64,000 nt of DNA from Microvirga sp. VF16 (GCF_016864375.1 NZ_CP069354.1:744001-808000); one strand, 5' to 3'. Shown: positions 16,967-26,469, counted from the stretch's first letter. Translations and numbers: made by a program. The notes: generated from the sequence alone by a model not told the origin.

Positions 16967-17653
16967 ATGTATATCGTCGTCGATGACCGGCAGATGGTAA
17001 CGTCCGGATATGTTGCGAGCTTCAAGCGTGAAGGCATATCCTCCCTTGGCTTATTTGCAGACGAATTTAACGACTGGCTGGAATCGGCCTCCAATTCCGA
17101 TCTCGAAGCCGTTCAGGGCTTCGTGCTTGGCAGCTTCGAAGAGCGGGTTCACTCCGCGGAAAGCATTCGTCGCTACTCCAAGGCGCCGATCATTGCCTTG
17201 AGCGATGTCCGCTCCCTTGAAGAGACGCTGGAGCTTTTCACGGCAAAATTCGACGACGTCGTTCGCAAGCCTGTCCATGTCCGCGAAATCCTTGCCCGCT
17301 CGGAAGCGGTTTGGCGGCGAGTGAATGCGAATGCCGGCAAGAAGCCGCAGAACGATGCAGAAAGGCTCAAAGTCTTCTTCGACGGCCGCGATCCGGAGGT
17401 CGATGGATTGCCTCTGGCGCTCCCGCGCCGCGAGCGGCACATCCTCGAATACCTGGTTCGCAAGAGAGGCCATCGCCTGACCAAGAAGCAGATCTTCGAT
17501 GCGGTCTATGGGATCTACAGCGACGATGTCGAAGACAGCGTCGTCGAGGGGCATATCAGCAAGTTGCGCAAGAAGCTCCGCCAGCGTCTTGGATATGATC
17601 CCATCGATGCAAAGCGCTACATCGGTTACTCTTACGTCGGCGCGGCTTCCTAG
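16967..17653 (+). CDS. ftcR: FtcR/Rem-type flagellar master regulator (OmpR family)
   Basis: 228 residues. It closely resembles FtcR of Brucella and Rem of Sinorhizobium, activators of flagellar genes: DDVVRKPVHVREILAR, FFDGRDPEV, LPRRERHILEYL and DDVEDSVVEGHISKLRKKLR are shared blocks. The N-terminal receiver-like domain (1-115) has lost the phosphoacceptor (the third strand reads AVQGFVLGS with no Asp), so activity is probably set by its level rather than by phosphorylation. The C-terminal winged helix spans about 130-225. The gene stands alone behind a 900-base regulatory region, ahead of chemotaxis and flagellar genes that it probably controls. Confidence 0.9.
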   Translation: MYIVVDDRQMVTSGYVASFKREGISSLGLFADEFNDWLESASNSDLEAVQGFVLGSFEERVHSAESIRRYSKAPIIALSDVRSLEETLELFTAKFDDVVRKPVHVREILARSEAVWRRVNANAGKKPQNDAERLKVFFDGRDPEVDGLPLALPRRERHILEYLVRKRGHRLTKKQIFDAVYGIYSDDVEDSVVEGHISKLRKKLRQRLGYDPIDAKRYIGYSYVGAAS

Positions 17654-18352
17654 CCTGAGTGTTGACGGCTCGCTGGAGACCAGGCGGCCCGGCGAACCGA
17701 GAGAGCAGGCGCGGTTTCACGATTAGAACGATAAAAACGGGCCACTCGCGAAATAGAACCTTCGCGGGTGGCTGTTCATTTTCAACGGCCATGATGCGAT
17801 CATCACGCGGAGTTAAAAGGAAGGAGTTTGGATCTCACGCTCCTTCATTCTAGGCCGGCGTCAGGTGCGGTCTCTGATGCATGACCACGGATCGTTCGCC
17901 CGAGTGCGCTGATGCGCTGGCCGGATGCCCTCACGTGCAACAGCATAAAAATTCATCCGTAATTGGCCTGAGATTCTGAAATTAGTTGATCGGTCCCTCA
18001 ATGCGTTAACTTTATTGCAGGGAACGGAGACATATTCTTCCTCAACGTCATAATTGAGGCTCAAAGGGTAGGGGAAGCGTTCCGGATCTTTGTTTCTCGG
18101 CTCTCAGAGATGCCGGGCTGTCCAGACAAAGTCGCAACAAGAACGCTGCAAATCTCCGTCCGGAGGCATTCGCCATTGGGTTGATGTTCGCCGGTTCCTG
18201 AGTGCAGACCAGGATGCTGCCCTTCGACTCTCCAAGCGTGGACATGAGGTCCAGCTCTTTCTTGCCGGCGTGAAGGCCGCACGATTCACCCATCTTGAGG
18301 GGCTCGATGATCTGTGCCCGTCAGGTCGCGTAGTAAGAGTTGAGATACGGCA
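17654..18352. other. Intergenic region between ftcR and cheA
   Basis: About 700 bases. It holds the ftcR terminator at 17741-17772 and the cheA promoter region. Short open frames (for example 18048-18293 minus) resemble nothing I know and lack convincing starts. No EcfG or full CtrA box was found. Confidence 0.5.
17741..17772 (+). terminator. Rho-independent terminator after ftcR
   Basis: GCCACTCGCGAA (17741-17752) pairs with TTCGCGGGTGGC (17761-17772) with one mismatch; the T-rich TGTTCATTTT follows. It lies about 90 bases after the ftcR stop. Confidence 0.75.
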
Positions 18353-21154
18353 ATGGACGACCTTCTTCTGGAGTTTCTAACCGAGACCAACGAGCATCTC
18401 GAAACGGTCGACGTGGAGATGGTCCGCTTCGAGCAAGATCCTAACAACGAAGCCATCCTCAGTAACATCTTCCGCCTGGTGCATACGATCAAAGGAACCT
18501 GCGGTTTCCTTGGTCTGCCGCGTCTCGAAGCACTTGCGCATGCGGCCGAGACCCTCATGGGCAAGTTCCGTGATGGGATGCCCGTCACGACTCCGGCCGT
18601 CTCGCTGATTCTCGCGACCCTCGACAGGATCAAGGAGATCCTGGGTGAGCTGGAGCGCCAAGGCGCAGAGCCGGACGGCTCCGACAACGATCTGATCGAG
18701 ATGCTGGACAAGATGGCCTCGCAGGAAGCCGTAGCTCCAGCGCCCGCTCCTCAGTCGGCCCCACAGCAAACTTCGGGACAGATGGTCTACCAGGTGCTCG
18801 AACGTGAGCTGAAGCCGGGAGAAGTCTCCTTGGACGAGCTTGAGCGAGCTTTCCAAGAGGCGCCAGGACCGGAAAAGGTCTCGTCCTCGGGTACGCTGAC
18901 CTATCAGGTCCTCGAACGAGCCTTGAAGCCCGGCGAGGTTTCTCTCGACGAACTTGAGCGCGCTTTCCGCGAAGCTCCGGGTCCCGCCCCCCTCGTCATC
19001 GAGAAGCCTGCTGCAAGCGCCGCGAAGGTGGAGGCGACGGCTCCTCCGCCTCCCTCACAGGCGTCCAAAAAGAGCGCCGAAACTTCGGATTCGAGCGAGA
19101 GCGGAGAAGGGATCGCCGGTAAGGTTCAAACCATCCGCGTCAATGTGGATACGCTTGAGCATCTGATGACCATGGTGTCCGAGCTCGTTCTGACCCGGAA
19201 TCAGTTGCTTGAGATTGCCCGGAGAAGCTCCGAGGACCACGGCTACAAGGTGCCCCTGCAGCGCCTGTCGCAGGTCACGGCCGAGTTGCAGGACGGCGTC
19301 ATGAAGACTCGCATGCAGCCCATCGGCAATGCGTGGCAGAAGCTCCCGCGTGTCGTCCGCGATCTCTCGAACGAGCTTTCGAAGAAAATCGAGCTTGTCA
19401 TGCAGGGCGCCGACACCGAGCTCGACAGGCAGGTGCTGGAGGTCATCAAGGATCCTCTCACGCACATGGTCCGCAACTCGGCCGACCATGGCATCGAGAG
19501 CCCGGCCGACCGCAAGGCGGCTGGAAAGCCCGAGAAGGGAACGATCCGTCTCAATGCCTATCATGAAGGTGGCTCGATCACGATTGAGATCGCCGACGAC
19601 GGCAAGGGACTGAATTTCGCGGCCATCCGGAAGAAGGCTGTCGAAAGAGGCATCGCCAGCGACGCCGAAGTGGAACGCATGAGCGATGCCCAGGTGGCCA
19701 AGTTCATCTTCCATCCTGGATTCTCGACAGCAGCGAAAGTCACGTCGGTGTCGGGGCGTGGCGTCGGCATGGATGTCGTCAAGACGAATATCGAGCTCAT
19801 TGGCGGCACTGTCGATATCCGCTCCGAACAGGGGCGTGGAACGACTTTCATGATTAAGATCCCGCTGACCCTGGCCATCGTCGCGGCCCTCATCGTGGCC
19901 TCCAAGGACCAGCGGTTTGCTATCCCGCAGGTGGCTGTCTCGGAATTGGTGAGAGTATCGCCCACCTCAGAGCATTCCATCGAGCGCATAAACGGAACGC
20001 CGATCCTGCGCCTGCGCGATCGGTTGCTGCCGATTGTCCCACTTTCGAAGGTCATGGGCCTTTCCGGCAACGAGGATGCCAATCATGGCTTCGTCGTTGT
20101 GACCCAGGTTGCCCACCAGCGCTTCGGCATTCTCGTCGATGGTGTCTTCCATACGGAGGAGATCGTCGTGAAGCCGATGTCCTCCAAGCTCAGGCACATC
20201 CAGCTCTTCTCCGGCAACACGATCCTGGGCGACGGCGCCGTCGTCCTCATCATAGATCCCAACGGGCTTGCCCGTATGGTCGGATCGGGCGCTGACAGTG
20301 ACGAGTTCCAGAGCGACGCAGGTCTCGAGCAGACGATCGTGGCGGCAGACGAAATGACAAGCCTGCTTGTCTTCCGCGGCGGAGGCGAGAGCCTCAAGGC
20401 CGTCCCGCTTTCCCTCGTGACGCGCCTCGAGGAAATCGAGGCCTCTACCATCGAGTGGTCGAGCGGTCGGCCGGTCGTTCAATACCGTGGACGCCTGATG
20501 CCGTTGGTCTCCTGCGATGAGGAGCTCGCGATCAAGCGGCAAGGCATGCAATCCCTGCTGGTGTTCTCCGATGGCGACGTTTCCATGGGCCTTGCCGTTG
20601 CCGAGATCGTGGATATCGTCGAGGACAAGCTCGACGTGGAACTGCTTGCGGAGCGATCCGATCTGGTCGGGTCGGCGGTCGTTCGCGGTCGCACGACCGA
20701 GATCGTCAACGTTGCGCATTACCTGCCCATGGTCCTCGAGACCTGGTCGCGCAAGGATCGTCGTGATGGGCCGGATAAGTCTCTGCTCCTGGTCGACAGT
20801 TCGACTTTCTTCCGCGACATGCTTGTTCCGGTTCTGAAGGCCTCCGGCTATCGCGTTCAGACGGCAGCGACGGCCCAGGAGGCAGTTCGCCTCCTGTCCA
20901 ATGGACTGCAGGTCGATGTGATCGTGACGGATCTGGAGCTTTCAGGGCATTCCGGATTTGCGCTCGTCGCGTCGTTGCGCGCCGATCCGCATCATAGCTC
21001 GACACCCGTTATCGGGATGACCGTCAAACCTGATGCGCAGCAGATCGCTTTGGCGAGGAAATTGCGAATTTCCGAGATTGTTTCGAAAATTGACCGCCGG
21101 GGCCTGCTCTCCGCACTGGCTGAGATCAATGCATCGTTTGAAGAGGCTGCGTAA
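18353..21154 (+). CDS. cheA: Hybrid chemotaxis histidine kinase CheA with C-terminal receiver
   Basis: 933 residues. The HPt domain carries the phosphorylated His in LVHTIKGTCGFLG (His44). A linker (about 145-211) has two copies of a 29-residue motif. The dimerisation helices (about 259-315) and the ATPase domain follow, with N box MVRNSADHGIE, DDGKG and GRGVGMD. Two CheW-like domains come next (about 505-640 and 665-790), then a receiver (about 805-930) with phosphoacceptor Asp in VTDLELSG. The kinase phosphorylates CheY and CheB in the chemotaxis array; the fused receiver may act as a phosphate sink or feedback element. First gene of cheA-cheW-cheY-cheZ; 2 bases separate it from cheW. Confidence 0.93.
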   Translation: MDDLLLEFLTETNEHLETVDVEMVRFEQDPNNEAILSNIFRLVHTIKGTCGFLGLPRLEALAHAAETLMGKFRDGMPVTTPAVSLILATLDRIKEILGELERQGAEPDGSDNDLIEMLDKMASQEAVAPAPAPQSAPQQTSGQMVYQVLERELKPGEVSLDELERAFQEAPGPEKVSSSGTLTYQVLERALKPGEVSLDELERAFREAPGPAPLVIEKPAASAAKVEATAPPPPSQASKKSAETSDSSESGEGIAGKVQTIRVNVDTLEHLMTMVSELVLTRNQLLEIARRSSEDHGYKVPLQRLSQVTAELQDGVMKTRMQPIGNAWQKLPRVVRDLSNELSKKIELVMQGADTELDRQVLEVIKDPLTHMVRNSADHGIESPADRKAAGKPEKGTIRLNAYHEGGSITIEIADDGKGLNFAAIRKKAVERGIASDAEVERMSDAQVAKFIFHPGFSTAAKVTSVSGRGVGMDVVKTNIELIGGTVDIRSEQGRGTTFMIKIPLTLAIVAALIVASKDQRFAIPQVAVSELVRVSPTSEHSIERINGTPILRLRDRLLPIVPLSKVMGLSGNEDANHGFVVVTQVAHQRFGILVDGVFHTEEIVVKPMSSKLRHIQLFSGNTILGDGAVVLIIDPNGLARMVGSGADSDEFQSDAGLEQTIVAADEMTSLLVFRGGGESLKAVPLSLVTRLEEIEASTIEWSSGRPVVQYRGRLMPLVSCDEELAIKRQGMQSLLVFSDGDVSMGLAVAEIVDIVEDKLDVELLAERSDLVGSAVVRGRTTEIVNVAHYLPMVLETWSRKDRRDGPDKSLLLVDSSTFFRDMLVPVLKASGYRVQTAATAQEAVRLLSNGLQVDVIVTDLELSGHSGFALVASLRADPHHSSTPVIGMTVKPDAQQIALARKLRISEIVSKIDRRGLLSALAEINASFEEAA
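18785..18985 (+). repeat. Tandem 29-residue protein motif inside cheA
   Basis: Codons for residues 145-173 (18785-18871) and 183-211 (18899-18985) encode almost the same motif, built on YQVLER.LKPGEVSLDELE and then RAF.EAPGP; 26 of 29 residues are identical by my count. The DNA differs at many third positions, so the copies are kept by protein-level selection or are old. A motif for protein docking is an inference. Confidence 0.75.
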
Positions 21155-21156
21155 CC

Positions 21157-21645
21157 ATGAGACCAATCGAACCGATCACTTCCGGTGTAACGAAAACGAA
21201 TTCCAAGCAGATGGAATTCGTGACGGTCACGGTTGCAGGACAGCTGCTTGGCCTTCCGATAAGCCGGGTTCACGATGTTTTCGTCGTCAGTGAGATGACG
21301 ACGGTTCCACTCGCGCCAGGAGAAATCGCAGGTCTTCTGAATCTGCGTGGCCGCGTGGTTACTGCCGTTTCGCTTCGCCGTCGTCTCGGATTAGGGGATT
21401 CCAGCGGTGCAGAACGGCGGATGGCCGTTGGTCTTGAAAACCATGGGGAGGCCTACGGCCTGCTCGTGGATGAAGTGGGAGAGGTGCTCAAGCTCGACGC
21501 GGATGAGATGCAGCCCAACCCGGTTCACATGGACCGAGGCTGGGTCGGCCTCTCGCAAGGGGTGCATCAGCTACATGACAAACTGCTGATCGTCCTCGAT
21601 GTCGACGCCGTTCTGGCATTCGAAACCGAGCGGGAAGCCGCATAA
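21157..21645 (+). CDS. cheW: Chemotaxis coupling protein CheW
   Basis: 162 residues with a CheW fold: FVTVTVAGQLLGLPI at the first strands, LLNLRGRVVTAVSLRRRLGL in the centre, and YGLLVDEVGEVLKLD. It couples chemoreceptors to CheA at the membrane array. The gene begins 2 bases after the cheA stop, and a 50-base gap leads to cheY. About 20 polar residues precede the domain. No chemoreceptor gene is nearby. Confidence 0.93.
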   Translation: MRPIEPITSGVTKTNSKQMEFVTVTVAGQLLGLPISRVHDVFVVSEMTTVPLAPGEIAGLLNLRGRVVTAVSLRRRLGLGDSSGAERRMAVGLENHGEAYGLLVDEVGEVLKLDADEMQPNPVHMDRGWVGLSQGVHQLHDKLLIVLDVDAVLAFETEREAA

Positions 21646-21698
21646 AAATGGGTCTAGTGGCCCATCTCCACTTCTATGTTTACTGAGGGTGTAATGCC

Positions 21699-22082
21699 GT
21701 GAGTCTTGATCTTTCTACCCCTGTCCTCGTCGTCGACGACTATCAGACGATGGTTAGAATTCTTCGCAATCTTCTCAAGCAGATCGGTTTCAATGATGTA
21801 GACGATGCCTCCGATGGGCAGGCGGCGCTGGAGAAGTTGAAGGCCAAGAAATACGGTCTTGTGATCTCCGATTGGAACATGGCCCCCATGACGGGCTATG
21901 AACTGCTACAACAGGTGCGTTCTGACGCCGAGCTAAGCTCGCTGCCATTTATTATGGTCACGGCTGAGGCAAAAACCGAGAACGTTGTCGCGGCCAAGAA
22001 GGCTGGTGTTAACAACTACATCGTCAAGCCGTTCAATGCTGAAACGCTGCGAACCAAGATCAGCGCTGTCTTCAGCGGATAA
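21699..22082 (+). CDS. cheY: Chemotaxis response regulator CheY
   Basis: 127 residues, a bare receiver with VVDDYQTM (acidic pair), phosphoacceptor Asp in VISDWNMAPMTG, Thr in MVTAEA and Lys in YIVKPFN. The NMAPMTGYELL block is characteristic of true CheY. Phospho-CheY binds the motor switch protein FliM. The start is GTG at 21699 with GAGGG upstream; the only ATG nearby (21694) is out of frame. A second CheY lies at 60914-61297; which one drives the motor cannot be told here, but linkage to CheZ favours this one. Confidence 0.93.
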   Translation: MSLDLSTPVLVVDDYQTMVRILRNLLKQIGFNDVDDASDGQAALEKLKAKKYGLVISDWNMAPMTGYELLQQVRSDAELSSLPFIMVTAEAKTENVVAAKKAGVNNYIVKPFNAETLRTKISAVFSG

Positions 22083-22101
22083 CCGGTTGTGAGCGACGGC
22101 A

Positions 22102-22803
22102 ATGAAGCCACATAAGAGCTATCGCATCGAGGCGAGCATGGCTACGCTCTCGTATGATGAAGGAACGCAGGAGCGGCACTCCGAGATCATGAGCATGCTC
22201 GGAACGATCAAGGAATCGATCGTTCCGGCACGCGAGATATCGACCTCTCTGCTGGAAGAGCATCGTCGGGATATGCAGGAAGCCCTCCGCCTCAAGGTGG
22301 AGCTGGACTCGATTTATGAGGCCATAGAGCGGACGAAGAGAGAAATTGCGACGCTTCGCTACGCAGGCGCTCAAGGGCAGGAAATCACGAGAGTGACCGA
22401 TGAGCTCGGAGCTATCGTTCTCGGCACGGAAACCGCGACCAATTCAATTCTGGCCGCGGCTGAGAAGGTCGACGAACTGTCCAGCAACCTGTCATCTCGT
22501 CTCTCCGGAGGGGATCAGGAGATCGCCCGCGAAATCTTGGATCATGTCATCAGCATATTCGAAGCTTGCAACTTCCAGGATATTACCGGACAACGCATCA
22601 GCAAAGTCGTCAATGCGATGAGATTTGTCGAAGAGCGTGTCCATCACATGATCGATATCTGGGGCGGCCTCGAGAGCTTCAAGGATGTTGAGACGATTGA
22701 CGACGCGCGGCGGCAAGGGGATGCTGCTCTCCTGAATGGTCCTGCTCTTACAACGGACAAAGGCGTGACATCTCAGGACGATATCGACGCGCTTTTCAGC
22801 TGA
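22102..22803 (+). CDS. cheZ: CheY-P phosphatase CheZ
   Basis: 233 residues with long helical hairpin features. The core motif FQDITGQ carries the catalytic-type Asp and Gln, matching FQDLTGQ in enteric CheZ. The extreme C terminus SQDDIDALFS is the CheY-docking peptide. It dephosphorylates phospho-CheY. The start may be ATG 22102 or ATG 22138; neither has a strong ribosome site. It ends the che operon and is followed by a perfect terminator. Many Rhizobiales rely on multiple CheYs instead of CheZ, so its presence is informative for the lineage. Confidence 0.9.
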   Translation: MKPHKSYRIEASMATLSYDEGTQERHSEIMSMLGTIKESIVPAREISTSLLEEHRRDMQEALRLKVELDSIYEAIERTKREIATLRYAGAQGQEITRVTDELGAIVLGTETATNSILAAAEKVDELSSNLSSRLSGGDQEIAREILDHVISIFEACNFQDITGQRISKVVNAMRFVEERVHHMIDIWGGLESFKDVETIDDARRQGDAALLNGPALTTDKGVTSQDDIDALFS

Positions 22804-22826
22804 CATCGCTATCAATGTGCGATCCG

Positions 22827-22860
22827 CTACCCGGCCTCTCTGGAGGCCGGGTAGTTTTTT
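22827..22860 (+). terminator. Rho-independent terminator after cheZ
   Basis: CTACCCGGCCTC (22827-22838) pairs perfectly with GAGGCCGGGTAG (22843-22854) around a 4-base loop; six T residues follow. It clearly ends the cheA-cheZ operon. Confidence 0.93.
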
Positions 22861-22918
22861 GCAGATATCGCCCGGCAGGCCTCTCAGCGGGCGCCTGGTC
22901 TCTTGATATTTGCATAAG

Positions 22919-25678
22919 TCACCCCAGAAGCTTCTTTACCTCCGGGCGCGCCAAAAGATCCACGATCCTCCGAAGTCCTTGGTCGGTCATGGTAAGAATG
23001 ACCCCTCCGCAGATAGTGTCGGAACCAGAGAACCTGTAGTTCAGGACATTGGCTGGTTGGAGGCCTCCGAGGGGGTGAGAAACAAAACCCTGCAGAGATC
23101 CTGGGCGGTCATTGCGACCATTGTGAATGGCCATGCCGCTGTACTCGCCCGCGATCGGATGCGGGATGATGCGCAAGCGGCTTTTGTTGCGAAAGCCGAT
23201 GGCAAGCTTGGAATTCGCCAAAGCAACCGCAATATTTTCTTCGAAGTGAAGTAGTCCTTCGAATGAAATGAGCCCCCCGGAATTCTGGAAGCGATCAAAG
23301 ACCGCGACAGCGTCAAGATTGTCCAAGCATATGAAGGTCCGGGCGTGATTGTAGCTCGGGCCGTACACATTCGTCCCAATGCGGACGATATTGGCATCGT
23401 TAAGCGAGGTTTGAGCTTCAATCCAGCCAATGCCGGACGATTGCCCGCGCCCGTCAGGAGCCGCAACGTTATGGGCGCTTGAGGAGGTCAGATAATGCCG
23501 GGCTGGACCGGAATCATAAAGGCTTGCTCCTCCTGGATCAGAGATCCACTGGACACCACGGGCCGTATACACAAATGACGAGCAGTCGAAGTGGCCGTTC
23601 TCATGACGCTGCTCAGTGAATGACGCACACAAATAACTCCAATGAGGTCTGCGATCATAGTCCCTGAAGGCGACAATACCATCTCCTTCGGGGGCAAACA
23701 TTCTCGGACCTGTTGGATACGACAGTTCCTCTGCCAGCTTCGCGTCCGACAGGAGAGATCGGCCGTAGCCGGAGATCAACCGACGCAGCCAGGATGCATG
23801 ATGGCGGCTGCGAAGCGTGTCTCCAAAGGACGGAAGCATGCCGGCGGGATCTGTAATCCCGACGATGACCTTGAGGCTATTCTTCAATCGCGTGCTAATG
23901 TGCTCTCGAAATTCTTCAGTTCCCGGTACATCTGCGAGACTATGAACCAGAAGAAGACCGATCGAAACGATCTCAAGTCGGTAGTGCAGAGACTGCTCGA
24001 TTGATGAACCGTCAGGTCCGATCAGTTGATCGAAACCGCTTCGGAGCTGGGCAAGGGCAACGGATATCCAGTATGGAGCTATAGGAAAATGAGGAAACAC
24101 ACGGGAGATGGCGATCAGTGCGCACGCTGTGCGGAGCTGAATGATCGAGGGCGAGAAGATATTCTGACTTACAATTTCCGACAGGGCGAAGCCATATCTT
24201 ACGATCTCGGCAAAGATCTCCCGTTGACGCTTGAGATCCTTGCCGCTTTTCGAGGTTGCGCCCAAGGTCAACAGGTGCAGCAACACCTCGGCGCGCACAG
24301 CCATCGACAAGGGATAGGTGCTCAGAGGATCCTTGGGCTGGCCCCAAGGATTGGCCTGTGACCAGGAAATCGCGAGTTCCGCTGCCCTCGCAGGCCCGCC
24401 GAGTTCCGGACTTCTTGCAAGATCGAGAATCCATGAAAGCGATTGGAATTCCAGGCGCCAAGCCGAGGATCGATAAGGATCTTCCGTCCACTCAAAGACC
24501 TCAGGAATCGGCCATGGCTCAAGGTCGCAAAGAGCTAGGTGGCGATCGGCAATTGTCGATGCTTCGCCATGTTGGATGATCCTGAGGCGATCGTGAAAGG
24601 TGACAAGAGGCCCGAGACTTTCGGGAGAGATAAATTGATCAACCGGGCTCGCGCGTATCTTGAGCGTTTCCGAGTTCGGTCGGCATCCGAGCCGAGTGCA
24701 CACATCTTCCACGAAGCTAAGTGCACTTGGGTTATCTTCTCTCAGAATATTCTCAAGCAGGAGATCGTCTCCAATGGAGACCTCAAGGGGAGTCGCCAAG
24801 CTGATCAGAGACTCAGCTTTCCAAACCTGAAAGCCGAGCTCGACTGTTGCAGCCTGTGCAGGAGGTGTCAGTTCGAGCGTGAAACGCCTTGTCTGTCGGT
24901 GGACCGGAATATCGATAAAGGTTCCAACCGCAGGAGAGGATGGGACGCCCTCATAGGGAGGTGCCAGCTCCTTGCCCTGGGCATCACGGAAAGTGATGCG
25001 GGCCAAGGTCCCGCCACTCTCTGTGCCCCAGTTGATGAGTTGTCCGCGAACGACAAAAGGCTGGCCTGGAACGATGCCGTAGCGCTGCCACTGCGGCGTT
25101 GTGCTTAGATCCCACCAAGTACGGCGTGAAACCGGTATGATCGAGCGAACGACCGGAGAGCCGACATGCGTCGCTTGGCCGTCTTTTGATGGCTGAACGG
25201 CTTGGTGGATTTTAAGATCGCTGACCGTAAACGGATGCGAGTTGCGCCAGCTGCGAATTCTGATCGTCAGATGCCGTGCCGGAGCCGGGATGAAAAAGGC
25301 GAATTGTACGCGACCTGACTGTAAAGGCTCGCAGCCTCGTTCATAGTAAACTGGTCCAGCTATATAGTAGCTATGAGGATCGATCTGGGTTCTCGACAAC
25401 CCTGGAACATACGAAAAGTCGATGCTTGAACCGTCTTCCGTCAAGAAATCGATGCCGACGGATGCAAAGTCATGAACGGCCTGAGCCTCCTCATCCTGAT
25501 GCCAAGCGACTTGAAAACTGAACTCGCACCACGCATCACCGGAAACGTCCTTGAAGTCAAAAACGATGCGCGACCAGCGATTGTTGTTTGTAACGACATG
25601 AACATCGCCGGCAGAACTTGGCAAGTCTTCCGCAACCTGATCGCGAGGAGTCGGGGGAATGCGTCTAACTTCAGGCAT
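22919..25678 (-). CDS. Heparinase II/III family protein (putative polysaccharide lyase)
   Basis: 919 residues. The N-terminal ~350 residues look beta-rich and carbohydrate-binding-like; an alpha-helical toroid follows, with the family-type DGSSIEQSLHYRLE near residue 560; the C-terminal heparinase II/III domain has HENGHFDCSSFVY and WISDPGGASLYDSG. Such enzymes cleave acidic polysaccharides by beta-elimination. No signal peptide is visible, so a cytosolic or cell-associated role is possible. GC appears lower than in neighbours: two sampled 60-base lines gave 31 and 30 G+C, against 37 in one flhA line. It lies downstream of the fixJ-like gene on the same strand, 170 bases away. Confidence 0.75.
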   Translation of the reverse strand: MPEVRRIPPTPRDQVAEDLPSSAGDVHVVTNNNRWSRIVFDFKDVSGDAWCEFSFQVAWHQDEEAQAVHDFASVGIDFLTEDGSSIDFSYVPGLSRTQIDPHSYYIAGPVYYERGCEPLQSGRVQFAFFIPAPARHLTIRIRSWRNSHPFTVSDLKIHQAVQPSKDGQATHVGSPVVRSIIPVSRRTWWDLSTTPQWQRYGIVPGQPFVVRGQLINWGTESGGTLARITFRDAQGKELAPPYEGVPSSPAVGTFIDIPVHRQTRRFTLELTPPAQAATVELGFQVWKAESLISLATPLEVSIGDDLLLENILREDNPSALSFVEDVCTRLGCRPNSETLKIRASPVDQFISPESLGPLVTFHDRLRIIQHGEASTIADRHLALCDLEPWPIPEVFEWTEDPYRSSAWRLEFQSLSWILDLARSPELGGPARAAELAISWSQANPWGQPKDPLSTYPLSMAVRAEVLLHLLTLGATSKSGKDLKRQREIFAEIVRYGFALSEIVSQNIFSPSIIQLRTACALIAISRVFPHFPIAPYWISVALAQLRSGFDQLIGPDGSSIEQSLHYRLEIVSIGLLLVHSLADVPGTEEFREHISTRLKNSLKVIVGITDPAGMLPSFGDTLRSRHHASWLRRLISGYGRSLLSDAKLAEELSYPTGPRMFAPEGDGIVAFRDYDRRPHWSYLCASFTEQRHENGHFDCSSFVYTARGVQWISDPGGASLYDSGPARHYLTSSSAHNVAAPDGRGQSSGIGWIEAQTSLNDANIVRIGTNVYGPSYNHARTFICLDNLDAVAVFDRFQNSGGLISFEGLLHFEENIAVALANSKLAIGFRNKSRLRIIPHPIAGEYSGMAIHNGRNDRPGSLQGFVSHPLGGLQPANVLNYRFSGSDTICGGVILTMTDQGLRRIVDLLARPEVKKLLG

Positions 25679-25804
25679 GCGGATACCAGAGCCTTATGGG
25701 GAAACGGTATTGAGCGGGAGGGCTTGGGGTTCCATCAATTCAGACTCTGGCTGCGGTACAGTTATTGATGAGAACACCCTATTTTTGAATTGAAGGTTGA
25801 GCCG

Positions 25805-25818
25805 TGAGGTGTGCCTCA
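25805..25818. promoter_or_regulatory. Small inverted repeat upstream of the heparinase-family gene
   Basis: TGAGG-TGTG-CCTCA, a perfect 5-base inverted repeat in the gap between the fixJ-like stop (25849) and the lyase start (25678). It could be an operator or a weak hairpin; nothing else supports either. Confidence 0.3.
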
Positions 25819-25848
25819 AGCCTTGGGTATCGATGCGGGCGTACTCGC

Positions 25849-26469
25849 TTAATTGCCGGTTGCAACCTCGAGAAACAACGCCATGCGGATCAGTTCGGAG
25901 AGGCTCTTTGCTTCCATCTTTGACATCACATTGGAACGATGGATCTCTACCGTTCTGATGCTGATGTTCAGTTCGTGTGCAATCATCTTATTGGCTTTTC
26001 CAGCGACAAGGCCATCGAGAACCTGACGCTCCCGCTGAGACAACGATTGCAGCCGCGCTTGCGTCCGAAGGAGTTCCTGGTTTTTGCGGACACTTTTCTC
26101 GTCGCAAACCAGCGCGAAGCGCACCACTTCCAGAAAGCGGTCTTCTCTGAACGGCTTTTCAAGGAAATCGATGGCCCCCGCCTTCATGGCTTCCACCGCG
26201 AGAGGAATGTCGGCGTGACCCGTCATGACGACAACCGGGACATTAAGGCCACGCCCGTGAAGACGGCGAATGAACTCGAGGCCATCAATACCAGGCATGC
26301 GTACGTCTGTAACGATACAGCATCTGCCTGGATCGTTGACCTCATCGAGAAACGCTTTTGCAGACTCGTAGAGACGAACGTTCAGACCAGCCGATACCAG
26401 CAGAAACGAGAGAGCTTTTCGCACTCCAACGTCATCATCCACCACATACACGATCGGCGTGTTCGACAC
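25849..26469 (-). CDS. FixJ-like response regulator (LuxR-type output)
   Basis: 206 residues from a GTG at 26469, chosen because GGAGGA lies 8-9 bases upstream and the receiver domain starts at once (VYVVDDD). The phosphoacceptor Asp is in [39 protein letters not shown] is the FixJ/NarL-family pattern. The C-terminal LuxR helix-turn-helix reads [21 protein letters not shown] and then [17 protein letters not shown]. It overlaps the sensor kinase gene by 35 bases and is therefore its cognate regulator. In rhizobia FixJ activates fixK and nifA under low oxygen; targets here are unknown. Confidence 0.88.
   Translation of the reverse strand: MSNTPIVYVVDDDVGVRKALSFLLVSAGLNVRLYESAKAFLDEVNDPGRCCIVTDVRMPGIDGLEFIRRLHGRGLNVPVVVMTGHADIPLAVEAMKAGAIDFLEKPFREDRFLEVVRFALVCDEKSVRKNQELLRTQARLQSLSQRERQVLDGLVAGKANKMIAHELNISIRTVEIHRSNVMSKMEAKSLSELIRMALFLEVATGN

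Noticed and set aside
18048..18293. 81-residue minus-strand open frame ahead of cheA
   Set aside because: No family resemblance and no clear ribosome site; likely cheA promoter region.
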